Source: Ophiocordyceps camponoti-saundersi (nom. inval.) (lineage: Eukaryota; Ascomycota; Sordariomycetes; Hypocreales; Ophiocordycipitaceae). Taken from it: a stretch of DNA of 46,653 nt. The first letter of the stretch is position 1. The number at the start of each line of letters is the position of its first letter. Of the stretch, positions 34,711 through 46,653 are shown in pieces. Below the pieces are notes generated by a model, which worked only from the letters and a program-made list of their open reading frames with translations, searched no databases and was not told where the DNA came from. The position numbers were made by a program, and so were the translations under genes. The stretch lies in NCBI GenBank assembly GCA_003339415.1, contig PDHQ01000272.1:1-46653 (forward strand), given 5' to 3'.

Positions 34711-34952
34711 AAGGGATTTAAGCTACGCTTAAACAGCTAAGTTATATAAGGGTGCTTAGTTAAGTTTATGCGTATAATAGGCGTAGGGTATATATAAGTA
34801 TATACGATTAGTTAGCGCTGCGCGTAGGCCGCGTATAAGCTATATATAAACTATAACCTTAAATATATATACCGTATATACTTTAAGACCTCTTAAGTTA
34901 ATTTATATTAATAAAGTTAGCTTTATATAAAAGTATTAAAGTATTAGACTTT
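34711..34952 (-). repeat. Repeat C copy 3
   Basis: Inverted relative to copies 1 and 2. The core reads GCGCTGCGCGTAGGCCGCG on the plus strand and the right-end hairpin of copy 2 is reduced to AAGCTACGCTTAAACAGCT. It directly adjoins the end of repeat E copy 2. Confidence 0.65.
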
Positions 34953-35069
34953 AATAGTAAATTAACTTTAATTATAAATAACGCTAATACTTAATAAGCT
35001 ATTATCGCCTAGCTTTTAAAATAATAAGCTATAATTATAAAATTATAAAACCTTATATATTAATAGTAT

Positions 35070-37318
35070 AAGTTTATATAGCTATTTAAATAATAGTAAT
35101 TATATCTTTATTATAAGCTACTATTAATTAAGTCTCTATTTAATAGCGATAAGGATCTTTTTCTAATATAGCGCTCCTTAATATTTTATAAGCTATAAGT
35201 AAACTAAGCTTTTATTAGTAATACTTATAATTAATAAGTATTCTTATACTAATACCTTTCTTTTATAGTTTAGGCTAAAATAGCTTTATTTTTTAAATAA
35301 GGCGGCGAGTATAAGTATAACCTTAATTACTTTTTAAGTTACCTTAATATTATATTTACTATATTATACTAGCGCTAAGCTACTATAATAAAATTAGAAT
35401 ATTTTATATAAGATATTTCTAAGTCTTTCTTTAACTTCCTTATTTATTTTAAAGCTAAGCTTATTTTAGTAAATAATATTAAATAAGCTAATAAAATTAA
35501 AATTATATACTTTTATTATATTTGTACCTTAGCTTTTCGCTAATATTATATAAGGCGTAATATCCCCCTAACTAAGTATATTATTATTATTATATAAATC
35601 CGCGCTATTATTATAAATATTAAATTATTCCGCCTTAAAAATAAAAGCTAGGCACCTTTACCTTATATTTTTTAGCTATCTTAAGATACTCTAATAATTA
35701 ATATATATTAAACTAGCACTTAGCTATATTTTAGTAAGCGCGATAGTTTTTCTTTTTGCGGCTAGTTTAGCTATAGCAGTAAAAATTATTACTAAGTAGC
35801 CTAAGTTAGTAATAATAAAATCGCGAAATAATATATTAATAGCTATTATTTTTATTATAATAATATTAGCTATTTCTCGCGTAAGTATAAACTTAACCTT
35901 TTACTTCTAATATTTTTAGTTTATTTTACTAATATTATAAAAAGAGAGGAGGACCTTACTTTAAATTAAGGAAATAAGTCCCCCTTATAATAAGTCTTTT
36001 ATAAAGGAAAGACTTATATAATATTAGCTTATAAAATATTAGATAATTATTTTATAAATATTAGTTAGAATATAATCTTACCTCCTCTCCTCTTATTTAT
36101 ATTTATAAATTTTATATTTTTTATTATTATATAAGTAAATAATAGCTATAATTATTATATTATTATAAGCAAATTCTTTATTTAGCGTTATTAGCTTAAG
36201 CGGATTCCCCTTTTTTATTTATAAGTAATTTATATTATAATATAAATATACTATTAATAATATATATACTTTAAGCTATATTTATTTATCCGCTACCTTA
36301 TTCGCTTTATAGCTAATATTAAGAGCTAATAATTACTTATTATAATATATTTAATCTTAAGCTTTATTTAGAATTTAATTCTTAGCTTTTTTTAAAAAGC
36401 GTATAATAATATTTTACTATATTTTAATAAGGGGGAAATTATAATATACTTTATTAATAACTTAGTTATCTCTTATTTAAATTTTAGTAAGTTAACTATC
36501 TTATTATAGCTATTCTTAGCTTTATCTTTATAGCCCTTATCTAATATAAGTCCTAGTAGCAAATAAGCTATTAATTCCTTATTATTAGTTTATAGAATAT
36601 TTCTTATATTTTATATATTATTATATCCTTCTTAACTAAGACCCCTTTATTACTTTTTAAGTTGTTAAACTTCGCTAACTTTTTTAATAAAGAGAAGGCG
36701 AATATCTTACCCTTTTACCGCGGTAATTATAATTATTATATCTAGCTTTATTAATAGCTTAATAGCTCCTTACCTTTTTTACCTTAAAGGCCGCTTTATA
36801 GTATATTTTATAAATATTTTTTCGAAATCTATAAATAAATTATTAATTTCATAGATAAGGGGTAAATCCGCGCTAGCTCCTTATCCGTTACCGCCCTTAT
36901 CTTACTTATTAAAAAGCTAAATAGCGAGTAGCGTTTTTATATTAACTATTATACTTTAAATAAAGTAATAAAGTAAGACTAATATCCTCTTCCTTTTATT
37001 AAAGAGATACTCTATAGCCTCTTTAGCGCTTATTAGTTTATAAAGCTTAATATTCGCGCTATCTTTTATAAGCTATATATTATAAAAGGCGATAAATACC
37101 TAACTATTTTCTATATATAATTTAGTCTCTTTAAGTACCTTATTTGCCTTTTTAGTTTTATAAGTATACTTATTATATTTTAATATTATATTAATATTAC
37201 CTTAGGCGATTCTTTAAGGGATTTTCTTATAATATACTTAAATAATATCCTTATCTACTTAGGCGGCTTATATTCTAATTATTAGCATAAGGTATATATT
37301 ATATTATTATATTTTTAA
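35070..37318 (-). pseudogene. Repeat E copy 2: unidentified ORF, inverted partial copy
   Basis: The minus strand corresponds to 6010-8235. Aligned landmarks are AGGCACC near 35650 (GGTGCC near 7590), GCGAAAAGC near 35540, GCGGATTCCCC near 36200 (GGGGAATTCGC near 7100), the poly-A rich AAAAAGCGTATA near 36396 and GGCGGTAACGG near 36890. The reading frame of copy 1 is preserved in long stretches with only TAA/TAG stops. Several residues differ between copies in ways RIP does not explain, so the two were already diverged before mutation. It abuts repeat B2 at 37318-37321. Confidence 0.6.
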
Positions 37319-37320
37319 AT

Positions 37321-38748
37321 CAGGCCTATTATAGAAATCTATTAGATAGGGATAGATAAAGATAACCCCTGCCTCTAGTTCTACTACCTAGGTTCTAATA
37401 AAAAAAGTTATTATAACCCCTACCTCTAGTTCTACTACCTAAGTTCTAATAAAGAAAATTATTATATCTACTAAGGCTATTACTTTTAGTTTTACTACTT
37501 AGGTTCTAATAATTATTACCTCTAAGGCTACTATCTTTACTATAATAGCTTTAAGAAAAATAATTACTTTATAGATATCTATTTTTATAAAAATAGCTAT
37601 TCTATAAATCCTTATATTAATAGTAATAATCCCGCTTATACTTAAGTAGCTATAAGCCGCTTAGATTATCTATATAATAACTATAAACTTAAATATTTAT
37701 AAAAAAGAGATATAGACTATATTAATAACTAAGTAATAAGCTAAGATAGAAGTACTTACGAATATAATAAGCGCTAAAATAAAAATACTTATAACTATTA
37801 TAAATAAATAGAAAATTAGATAACTAACTAAATAATAAATTATAATAAATAAATAAAGAGATTAATAAATAACTAAGATAAGAGAAATTATCCGCTATAA
37901 ATATATAGAATTTTAAATAGCGATAAAAATAAAATAAGGTATTAGATAGATAATATCTATAAAAGAAAATAAAAGAATAATCTTTATAATTTATAATAAA
38001 TTAACAAGGATATTTAATTAAATATCGCTTTAATTAAAAAAACTCCTAATAGATATAACTAACGCGACCTAATTATAAGGGGCTATTAAGGAAATATTAC
38101 GGGATATTTTCTAGTTAATATTAATCTAGGAGGTTATTAAAAAAGTAATATACGATATTTTTTAATTTACGTTAATTTAAGATACTATCTAAACCCCTCT
38201 AAGTATAGTTATTAAGTTAATATTACGCTAGGTAATAGAAGCGTTTTTCGAAAAGTTTAATAGATAAATAATATTAAACTTATCTATATAATATTTTAAC
38301 TAAATACTTAAGTTAAAAAGGCCTATTACCGCTACCTAATCGGGCGATAAAGTAATTAAAAAAGTAAAGCTATTAAACTAAAAATAAGAAAAAAGGTCTC
38401 CTACTAAGTTAAGCGGGTTAACGGAAATTAGGGGTATACTACCTTAATCTAAGCTATTCTAATCTAGGCTATTTAAGGAGGGTTATAATAGAGAGGTTTA
38501 GATAGAGAAGGTAATCGTAGGCGACTACGATAAAGATACCCCCTTACTTTATTAGATAGGTATTAGAGGATAAGGTATTAGAGGATAAAGGATTAGAGGA
38601 AAAAGGGGAGAACTTAGAGGAATTATTATTATTATTAGACTTACTATTAGACTAATATAAAAGGGATTATAACTACTAATACCCTTATATATAATACTAT
38701 ATAATCTAATCTAATCTTATAATCTAAAACTAATTAAGGGATTTTAAA
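37321..38748 (+). pseudogene. Repeat B copy 2, inserted in the LINE reverse transcriptase gene
   Basis: Follows B1 from GGCCTATTATAGAAATCT to the shared end GGGATTTTA. Repeat units of the WYYLGSN type have landmarks at 37379, 37430 and 37490, spacings of 51 and 60 bases, again multiples of 3 but different from B1 (69, 51). This shows expansion and contraction of codon repeats in a once-translated frame. The site equivalent to TGTTAG in B1 is TATTAG here. At its right end LINE coding sequence resumes directly, implying insertion into ORF2. The 5' part of the B ORF (equivalent to 24240-24570) is missing. Confidence 0.6.
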
Positions 38749-40440
38749 TAGTAGAGGAGGCTTAAATCCTCCTTAATAGCTAAATAAGTAATAAACTATA
38801 ATATTTTACTAATATAGCGGTCTTTATATTTACCGAAATAATTAAGATAATTTAAAACTAAGGCGGCATTACCTTACTCCTTTTATTAAACTTTACTAAA
38901 GCTTTTAACTATATTTTTTATAATAAGTTAATTATTATTATAAATTACCTAAGCTTCCCTAAATAAATTATAGCGTTTATCTAATTATATTTTATAAACT
39001 ATACTTTAAGACTTAAGTTTAATTATAAACTTAGCGATATTTTCTTAATTTAGTAAGGGGTCCTCTAAAAGTTTTTAATATTATAAGTTCTTTTCCTCTT
39101 ATATATATCCTTACTATATTAACGCTTAGACTTAATATTAAGTCTCCTTATAGTAAAGTTTATAAATAATATTAATATTTTTAATATTAGACGCGATAAA
39201 GCTTAAGTATAACTTTAACTTACGTATATATAGCGAATTTATAAATAATAAGCCTTAGAATATAAAATAACTTTTTAGCTAGCTAAAAGTAAGTTAATAT
39301 ATTTTATAAAAGTAAGGATAGCGAATATAACTAAGCTATAGCTTAAAGCTATAATAATATAACTAATATAAAAAGCGTAATTTTTAAAAGTTTAGTTATA
39401 TTATAAGCTATATTAAAAATCTTACTTTTTAAAACTTACCGCTAAGCTTAAGCGCTAATACCTAGCTTTTATTAAGATTATAATATTAATATAAGGCTAT
39501 ACCTTATTAAGGGTAAGAGAAGTTTATATTAAAGCTATTAGATTAGCTATTATATTTAGTATAACTTAGTTCGCCTTACTTATATAGCTAAGGGGGATAT
39601 TATATAGCTATATTATAAAAGCCTTAGCTATAAAGTAATTTAAGTACTTTTAAGTTATTATTAAGGCTTATAAGGCTACCTTTATTTACTATATTAAAGC
39701 TAAGGCTTTTATCTTACCTCTTAACCTCTATTTTACTTACTATATAGTTTATACTTAATTTATTACCGCTTATAATATATTAAAATAGTAAACCTTATTT
39801 ATACTACGGTAAAGAAGGCGGCTAAGTAAGTATATTATAAATATAAAGGACGCCCTTATTAGAGGAGATATTAAATATTATAAAACTTAGAGAAATTCTA
39901 TATAATATAAACTAGCTTTAAGCTAGTAATAAGAATTAAGTAACGCGATTTCGATACTTAACTTTATAATAAGTAGCTTCTTCGCTAATACTTTAAAGAG
40001 GGAAAGTTAAAAAAATATAAGTAATTATATAGCTACCTTATAAATAAGCTACTATAACTTAAAGCTAGCTCCGCTTTTTATATATATAAGGGACTCCTTA
40101 AGTTTATTAATATAATATTTATATAGCTTAAAATTAGATATATTAGACTTAATTTATTTCTCTAAGCTTATAAGGTACTTAAGGTAATATCGAGGCGATA
40201 CTTTTATAACAGCGGCGATAAAATAATCCTCTATATTTTTATTAACTATACTTTTACTTATAAAAATAGGCCCCTTTTTAACGCTAACTAGCGGCTAATA
40301 TAAAATTAATAAGACTTTACTAAGGCGCTTAATAACTTATAATTTATAATATAATTTATATATTAGTTTTTTTTACTAAGAAAGCTTCGCTAATTTAACC
40401 TTATATTATTATTTTATAAGAAAAGGGAGAATAGGGATAT
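38749..40440 (+). pseudogene. Tad1-like LINE ORF2: reverse transcriptase and C-terminal domain
   Basis: One plus-strand frame runs from the end of repeat B2 through the RT catalytic core with TAA/TAG stops only. TNIAVFIFTEIIKII matches the RST-xxA...LT segment before RT motif A. GGITLLLLLNFTKAFNYIFYNKL is motif A (former DxxxAFDxVxH), with FPK-IIAFI following. GVL-KFLIL at about 39055 was the GxPQGSPLS motif. VKFINNINIFNI at about 39160 was the FVDDxNI catalytic box. Further on come LLRVREVYIKAIRLAI (thumb) and, near 40130, QLKIRYIRLNLFLQ with a YFYN...ILYI segment, the LRTGHIGL/CxC...H motif of Tad1-clade LINEs. The endonuclease half is absent because repeat B2 cuts the gene at its left edge. 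Catalytic Asp residues read Asn. Confidence 0.9.
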
Positions 40441-42215
40441 TAACCCTAGCGTAAACGCGTAATAATTACTATATAATAATATACTTATATTTTTTACTTT
40501 ATTAACCGCTTACTTAGCTCTTAGTTTTAATTACCTTAACTATATATAAAAAACTAATTTAACCGCGCAAAGTATAGGAATATTTATAACTATTATAGCT
40601 ATAGCTATAGCCGCGGCTATATTTATATTCTTACTTATATTTATAACTTAAAATAAGAGTAACTAGCTTTTACTATTCTTTACTAAATATAATATAGTTA
40701 TTAGCTAGCGTTATAAAATTTTTATTATTAGAACGCTTATTAATAGGATTATCTTAAATAAGATTAGAAATCTCTTTATAAGGAGGCGGCTTAGTAGCGT
40801 TATAAGCGCTTATAATACCTTTAATAATAGCGGGAGCTTCCTTTATAGTAAGAGCGGGAGTAATATTAAGTATAATAAACTTATTAGCTTCTAACTTTAA
40901 CTTAAACTTTATAAATACTAAAGTAAAAAAGGTTCTAATTATAAGTAAAGAAATAATAAAAATAAAAAAGTAATTATAAGGCGAAGGAGTCCCTTATAAA
41001 GCTACCTTATTCTTAGCCGCGCGGCGGATATAATATAATTTATCTATTACTTAGTTATAAAAGTTAATGAACTATATATAAAAAATATACTACTTTTAAG
41101 TTTATATTATAATAGCCGCGATAAGTTAGTTAATGCTAGTTAAACTTTTAATTACTTTAATAATAAGGTTTTCGCCGAAAGCGGGAGGTAATAAGCTTTA
41201 AAGCGGTACGCGGCTAGTAGCCGCTTAAGTAACTTAATTAGCGTAAGAGCTATTATAACGCGCGATAGCGCGAGTCTCCTTAATACGCTAAATAGTATTT
41301 TTCTATTACTTTTATTAATATAAAATTTACCTTAAACCTATTATAATTTTAATTTTAACTTATTAATTAAAAGTTATAATTAAAGCTTAACTTATAAGCT
41401 ACCTTAACTATAACGTAAATAGCTTTTATTATAATAAGATCGGTAATTAGCTTATACTTAATATAATTATTCGTATATTTTATATAAGATATACTAAGCT
41501 AGTTTACTTTAACTATTAATAAGTTTAAGCGCGTATTAAGGCTAAATACTTATTATACTATATTTAATAAAGATTTTTAAAGCTTATAAGTATACTAATA
41601 TAACTAGTATAAGATATATTATAAGGGTAGTCTCTTTTAATAAATATTTTACTTCCGGTATAAGTTAGCTATAGATAATATATATATTTATAAGGATTAC
41701 TTATATAATTAATTTTATTAAAATTACTAATTTAATAATAGCTTACTTATACTAATAAAAATACCTCCCCCTTTTTCTTATATACTTTTAAGCCTTAAGT
41801 TACTAATTTATAAAAATAACTTCCTAATTAGGAAAATTTCCTAATTAGGAAAGCTTTATAAAGAGGTATATATTTAAATATATACCGTATATATAAGGGG
41901 TATATAGCTATATACTAAGGGGTTAAGAGGTATATACTAAGGCCTCGGAGGGGTATATATTAGCTTATAAAAGTAATATATACCGCTACTCTCCTTATCT
42001 TTCCTTATCTTATCTTTCTTTCCTTATCTTTTCTTATATTATATAGTATTATTATAGCTAACGGCTATTTCCTTTATACGCGTTACGTATCTTACCTAGC
42101 CCCGAGCTAGCTGCGGTCTTACCGCGCTACGGGGGGTTTTACCTCTTATAAGAGGGTTTTTCTTACCTAATATATCGTCGAGGTTCTAGTAGCTTCTATA
42201 GCTACTAGCGTAATA
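40440..42215 (+). mobile_element. LINE 3' region with (TAA)n tail
   Basis: From the end of ORF2 to about 42215 the sequence is the inverse of 18446-20240. It ends GTAATAATATAATAATAATAAT, a TAA-type tail matching the tail of the other copy. It includes paired TTCCTAATTAGGAA palindromes at 41821-41834 and 41838-41851 and a GC-rich patch at about 42080-42150. Length (1.8 kb) is long for a LINE untranslated region, and most of it is occupied by an antisense ORF. Confidence 0.65.
40560..41700 (-). pseudogene. Gag-like ORF antisense within the LINE 3' region, copy 2
   Basis: The minus strand repeats the frame of 19100-20260. ANKFIIL, then PPPYKEI, FSKE and a C-terminal Ser/Tyr/Gly/Arg segment align in order, with RIP-type stops throughout. 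This copy is more heavily mutated; the GQGRG repeat of copy 1 is here SRGYSYSY. The retained register in two independently mutated copies supports former coding. Confidence 0.55.
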
Positions 42216-42470
42216 ATATAATAATAATAATATACTTTTTTATTATAAAAAAAAACCTTTCTCCCCCTTTTTTAAATTTTTTTTTCCTTTTCCTTATTTA
42301 TATTTATTTTTCAGTTTTTATTCTTTTTTTATAAACTACTAAGTTAAAATAAGCCTAATAATAAATAAGTTAAATACTTTATATAAAAAGATAATAAATA
42401 ATATATTACGCGTTAAGTATATTATAATATTAAACTAAACTAATTACTAAACCTTTTACTTAAAAATAGC
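42215..42470. other. Junction between LINE tail and Gypsy chromovirus
   Basis: Poly-A/T and pyrimidine tracts with no gene. The Gypsy pol upstream of its integrase (RT, RNase H) is absent, so the LINE or another insertion cut the element here. Confidence 0.4.
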
Positions 42471-43880
42471 TATATTCCTTTTATATTAAGTTTTAATAAC
42501 CTTAAGCTTAATTTAATACTTTAAAGGCTAGACTTTAAAAAAAACGATAGCGTAAGAACGCCCCTTAAAGCCTAATATATTAGCTCCTCTCCTTATTTTA
42601 TTTTAGCGAAGTTAAAGCAAAGATCTCTAGCTATAATACTAAAAAGCTACTAAGCTTAATAAGACTTAATAAGGAAAGTAAAGTCTTTAAATAGTTAACT
42701 TTAATAATCTTATTTATTAAAAAAACTATATTATAATATTATAAAAATCGGCTTTAAAGTAAGAATTACTATTATTATATTATAATACCTTATTAATAGG
42801 TTATTTTAATATAAAATATATTTAAAACCTTCTTACTAGGAAATTCTACTAGGAGGTAATATATAATAATATTAAATCTTATATTAGGTCTTATTAAACC
42901 TACTAAGGGGTCGCTTCTTAATAGTATTATTTATATAATAAGCTTAACTTATTATTAATTTTATAAAAACTTTAAGCAAAACTATTTTTAAACTTTATTA
43001 CCTATTTATTAGGATTTATATAATTAGTTAAATAAGTTAATAATATCCTTATAATTATTAACTAATTTATAAAATTTTTACTCTTATTTCTTATTTTAAG
43101 TATAATTAAGGTAAGGGACCTAGCTAAGCTTTTTTACTAGAAAGTAAAATTTCGCTATAGTTTTTTATAAAGTATTATATTTATAAAAGGTAGCTTACTT
43201 ACTAGTTATTTCTAGTTAAACTTTTTTTTACTATCTAAAATTAAAAGATAATTATTAATTATATTTTACCTTTAAACTAATAAGTAAATAAAATAGATAA
43301 ATAATATAATATAATATTACTTATACTATTTTACTAATAGTAAATATATATTATAGCCTTAGCTATTATTAATAGCTTAGTTTATAATAAATAATATAAA
43401 GTATTTTATAATAAGAGTTTTACTAAATAAGGTATTTTATAAGTATTATCCTAAGTTTTATAATTTTCTTAATATACCCCTTAAAATAACTCCTAAAGTA
43501 AAGGCTAAATTAGAGAAAATAGCGGATTTATATTAATAACTTATAAATTACTATAAATACGCTATTAAAAAGTAAGCGAAATATTATAGTAAAAACTATA
43601 TACTTTTAATACTTAAAATAGGCGATTCAGTTAGCTTTTATATAAAAAATATTAATTTTAAAAGCGAGAAAAAAAAATTCCTTTTTTATTATATTAAACC
43701 TTTTTATATTTTTTAAAAAATTAGTTTTTAAATATACTGCCTCGCTTTACTAGTAAAATATAGCCGCCTTTATAATATTTTTTATATCTCTCTTCTTAAA
43801 CTATAGCACCTTTAAGATCTTTAAAACTTATCTATTTCCCTCCTTATACTAAATTTAGAATAAAATAATAGGGAATAGGA
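42470..43880 (+). pseudogene. Ty3/Gypsy chromovirus integrase, RIP-inactivated
   Basis: A plus-strand frame with RIP stops reads as a full Gypsy integrase. RLDFKKN near 42530 is the end of the RNase H linker. YYNTLLIGYFNIKYIQNLL followed by SYQTYQ at about 42780-42890 is the HHCC zinc-binding region with Cys and His now Tyr. LNFITYLL near 42995 was MDFITDLP. IIFIKGSLLTSYF near 43170 was the SDxGPxF motif. QTNKQIKQINN near 43280 was QTDGQTERxNQ, with the catalytic Glu lost. YYPKFYNFLNIP and KAKLEKIADLYQQL follow, then DSVSFYIKNI near 43620 (GDxVWLxxKNI) and YNIFYISLLK near 43770 (HNVFHVSLLK). The order and spacing are those of chromovirus integrases. RT is missing upstream. Confidence 0.9.
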
Positions 43881-44045
43881 AATCTAGGAAGTTAAAAGCT
43901 AGAAAATAATAAATAGTAAAGTTTATTTCCTAGTTAAATAGAAAAGATAGCTATTAGAGTATAATTAATAAGTTAATATTAATAATATAGTAAATATATC
44001 CTAACTTATTAATAAGTTTCGGAAATTACTAAGAAATATAAGAAA
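43878..44045 (+). pseudogene. Chromodomain at the integrase C-terminus
   Basis: In the same frame as the integrase: EIQEVKSQKI, then INSKVYFLVKQKRQ, YNQQVNINNIVNIS and QLINKFRKLL. This fits the chromodomain pattern of EYEVExIxDSR, xYLVKWKG, TWEPxxNL and LIxEF, with Trp codons turned to TAG/TAA. Chromodomains of this type steer chromoviruses to heterochromatin carrying histone H3 lysine 9 methylation, which agrees with the setting of this region. Confidence 0.8.
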
Positions 44046-44099
44046 GTTTATTTTTTATAAACTTTTATATTAATTACTTACTATACCTTTATTTACTTA

Positions 44100-44785
44100 T
44101 TTTACTTAGTATAAGGTTTCTTAGTCTTACTTAAATAATAAATAAATAGTTCCCTTTTCTCCTTAATAGCTTATTTAGTCGCTATTTTCCGAGAAGAAAA
44201 AAGCTTAGTTATAACTTATAATTAATTAGCCTCCGCTTCCTTAGCAGTTATCTCCCTTATAAAACCTCTCTTTTTCTTATCCTTAATATTAATAAAGGAA
44301 TATTAACTTATATTTATAAAAAATATAAACGCGCTTATTTATTTCTTAAACTCCTCTTTTTATATCTTTATCTTATAATTATAAAGTAAAGCTATTACTT
44401 TAATAATATATAACTAAATATATATTAATATAGCGGTTTATTTATTATACCTATTATCCCCTAGTTCTAATTAAAGAAGGAAGTTTATATCTTATATATA
44501 AATTTTCTTAAGTTTCTTAGAATCTCCTAAGGCCGCCCTTACGTTATTAGCAGAACGCGGCTAAATTATATTAAATATAAGCTTATTTTATATAAGTAAT
44601 ACCTAACGCTTATATATTATAATATAATATAGGTTCCGAGCTTTTATTTTTCCTTTAGTAATATTACTTAGCTAAAACTCCCTTATATAAGCGCTAAGCG
44701 TAATATTAAAAGCCTTAGCTAAATATTAACTTAGTTTTATAAACTCTTTTTATAATATTTTTATAATAGTAAACTTATAAAAGTT
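44100..44785 (-). pseudogene. Unidentified ORF of about 225 codons
   Basis: A single minus-strand frame from about 44785 down to 44100 has only TAA/TAG stops. It starts with a helix-turn-helix-like stretch (KEFIKLS then YLAKAFNITLSAYIREF), has LGDSKKLKKIYI in the middle, and ends in a charged helical region (KKKRGFIREITAKEAEAN, then AIKEKRELFIYYLS and KTKKPYTK). The layout recalls the N-terminal part or tail of a pogo-type transposase, but no DDE residues can be placed. It lies tail-to-tail with the chromovirus and is followed by repeat A3. Confidence 0.45.
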
Positions 44786-44970
44786 TATCTAATAGTTAGC
44801 TTACTTTTTAATATTAATATATAATTATTTAATAACTTTTAAGATTATTATTAAATTAGTTTAATCTCTTTATATAAGCGCTAAAACTTTATAATAAGTA
44901 GCTTTATATTTTATATAAAAGTTATACCTTATTACCTTAATAGTAGTATAATAATAAGTAATAATTATTA

Positions 44971-46653
<1,683 letters not shown>

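Overview
This window is repeat-derived, AT-rich DNA from a filamentous ascomycete (Pezizomycotina). It has been almost completely rewritten by repeat-induced point mutation (RIP). The dinucleotides CA and TG are nearly absent, TA is in large excess and CG persists. This is the expected product of CpA-to-TpA change on both strands without general CpG decay. Nothing here is a working protein gene: the only open frame of 100 codons or more is a low-complexity artefact. Genes become visible when TAA/TAG are read as former CAA, CAG or TGG codons, TAY as former CAY/TGY, and ATA as former ATG. All identifications below use that reading and family knowledge from memory; no database search was run, and most boundaries are good to about 10-50 bases.

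Layout. 1-2.0 kb: fragment of a short LTR-like element plus a copy of a 240-base repeat with a GC-rich core (repeat C). 2.0-4.1 kb: nothing recognised. 4.1-8.2 kb: a very long former reading frame that I cannot identify (repeat E); its last 2.2 kb recurs inverted at 35.1-37.3 kb. 8.75-8.83 kb: a tRNA-like gene on the minus strand that has largely escaped RIP. 9.24-11.58 kb: gag, protease and integrase N-terminus of a fungal LTR-retrotransposon polyprotein (probably Ty1/Copia). 11.58-26.01 kb: a 14.4 kb insert into that integrase gene. 26.01-28.6 kb: the rest of the same polyprotein (integrase core, reverse transcriptase, RNase H). Inside the insert is a minus-strand Ty3/Gypsy element (gag, protease and RT at 21-24 kb; integrase at 13-14.5 kb). 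It is itself split by a 5.9 kb block holding repeats A1 and A2 and a 5'-truncated minus-strand LINE copy. The right end of the 14.4 kb insert is repeat B1, a single-frame ORF with in-frame Trp/Tyr-rich repeats.

28.7-34.4 kb: two 1.7 kb inverted arms (repeat D) around a C copy and a 1.75 kb element with 470-base direct repeats. 34.7-37.3 kb: C and E copies on the minus strand. 37.3-38.75 kb: repeat B2, which sits inside a Tad1-like LINE whose RT gene continues from 38.75 to 40.44 kb. 40.44-42.2 kb: the LINE 3' region, which carries a conserved antisense gag-like ORF and ends in a (TAA)n tail. 42.5-44.06 kb: plus-strand Gypsy chromovirus integrase with chromodomain. 44.1-44.8 kb: an unidentified minus-strand ORF. 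44.97 kb to the end: repeat A3, running into a long (TTA)n array that leaves the window.

The picture is a nested retrotransposon cluster (at least three levels deep), as in ascomycete AT isochores, pericentromeres or subtelomeres. The elements do not cooperate as a pathway; what links them is repeated insertion into one another followed by RIP.
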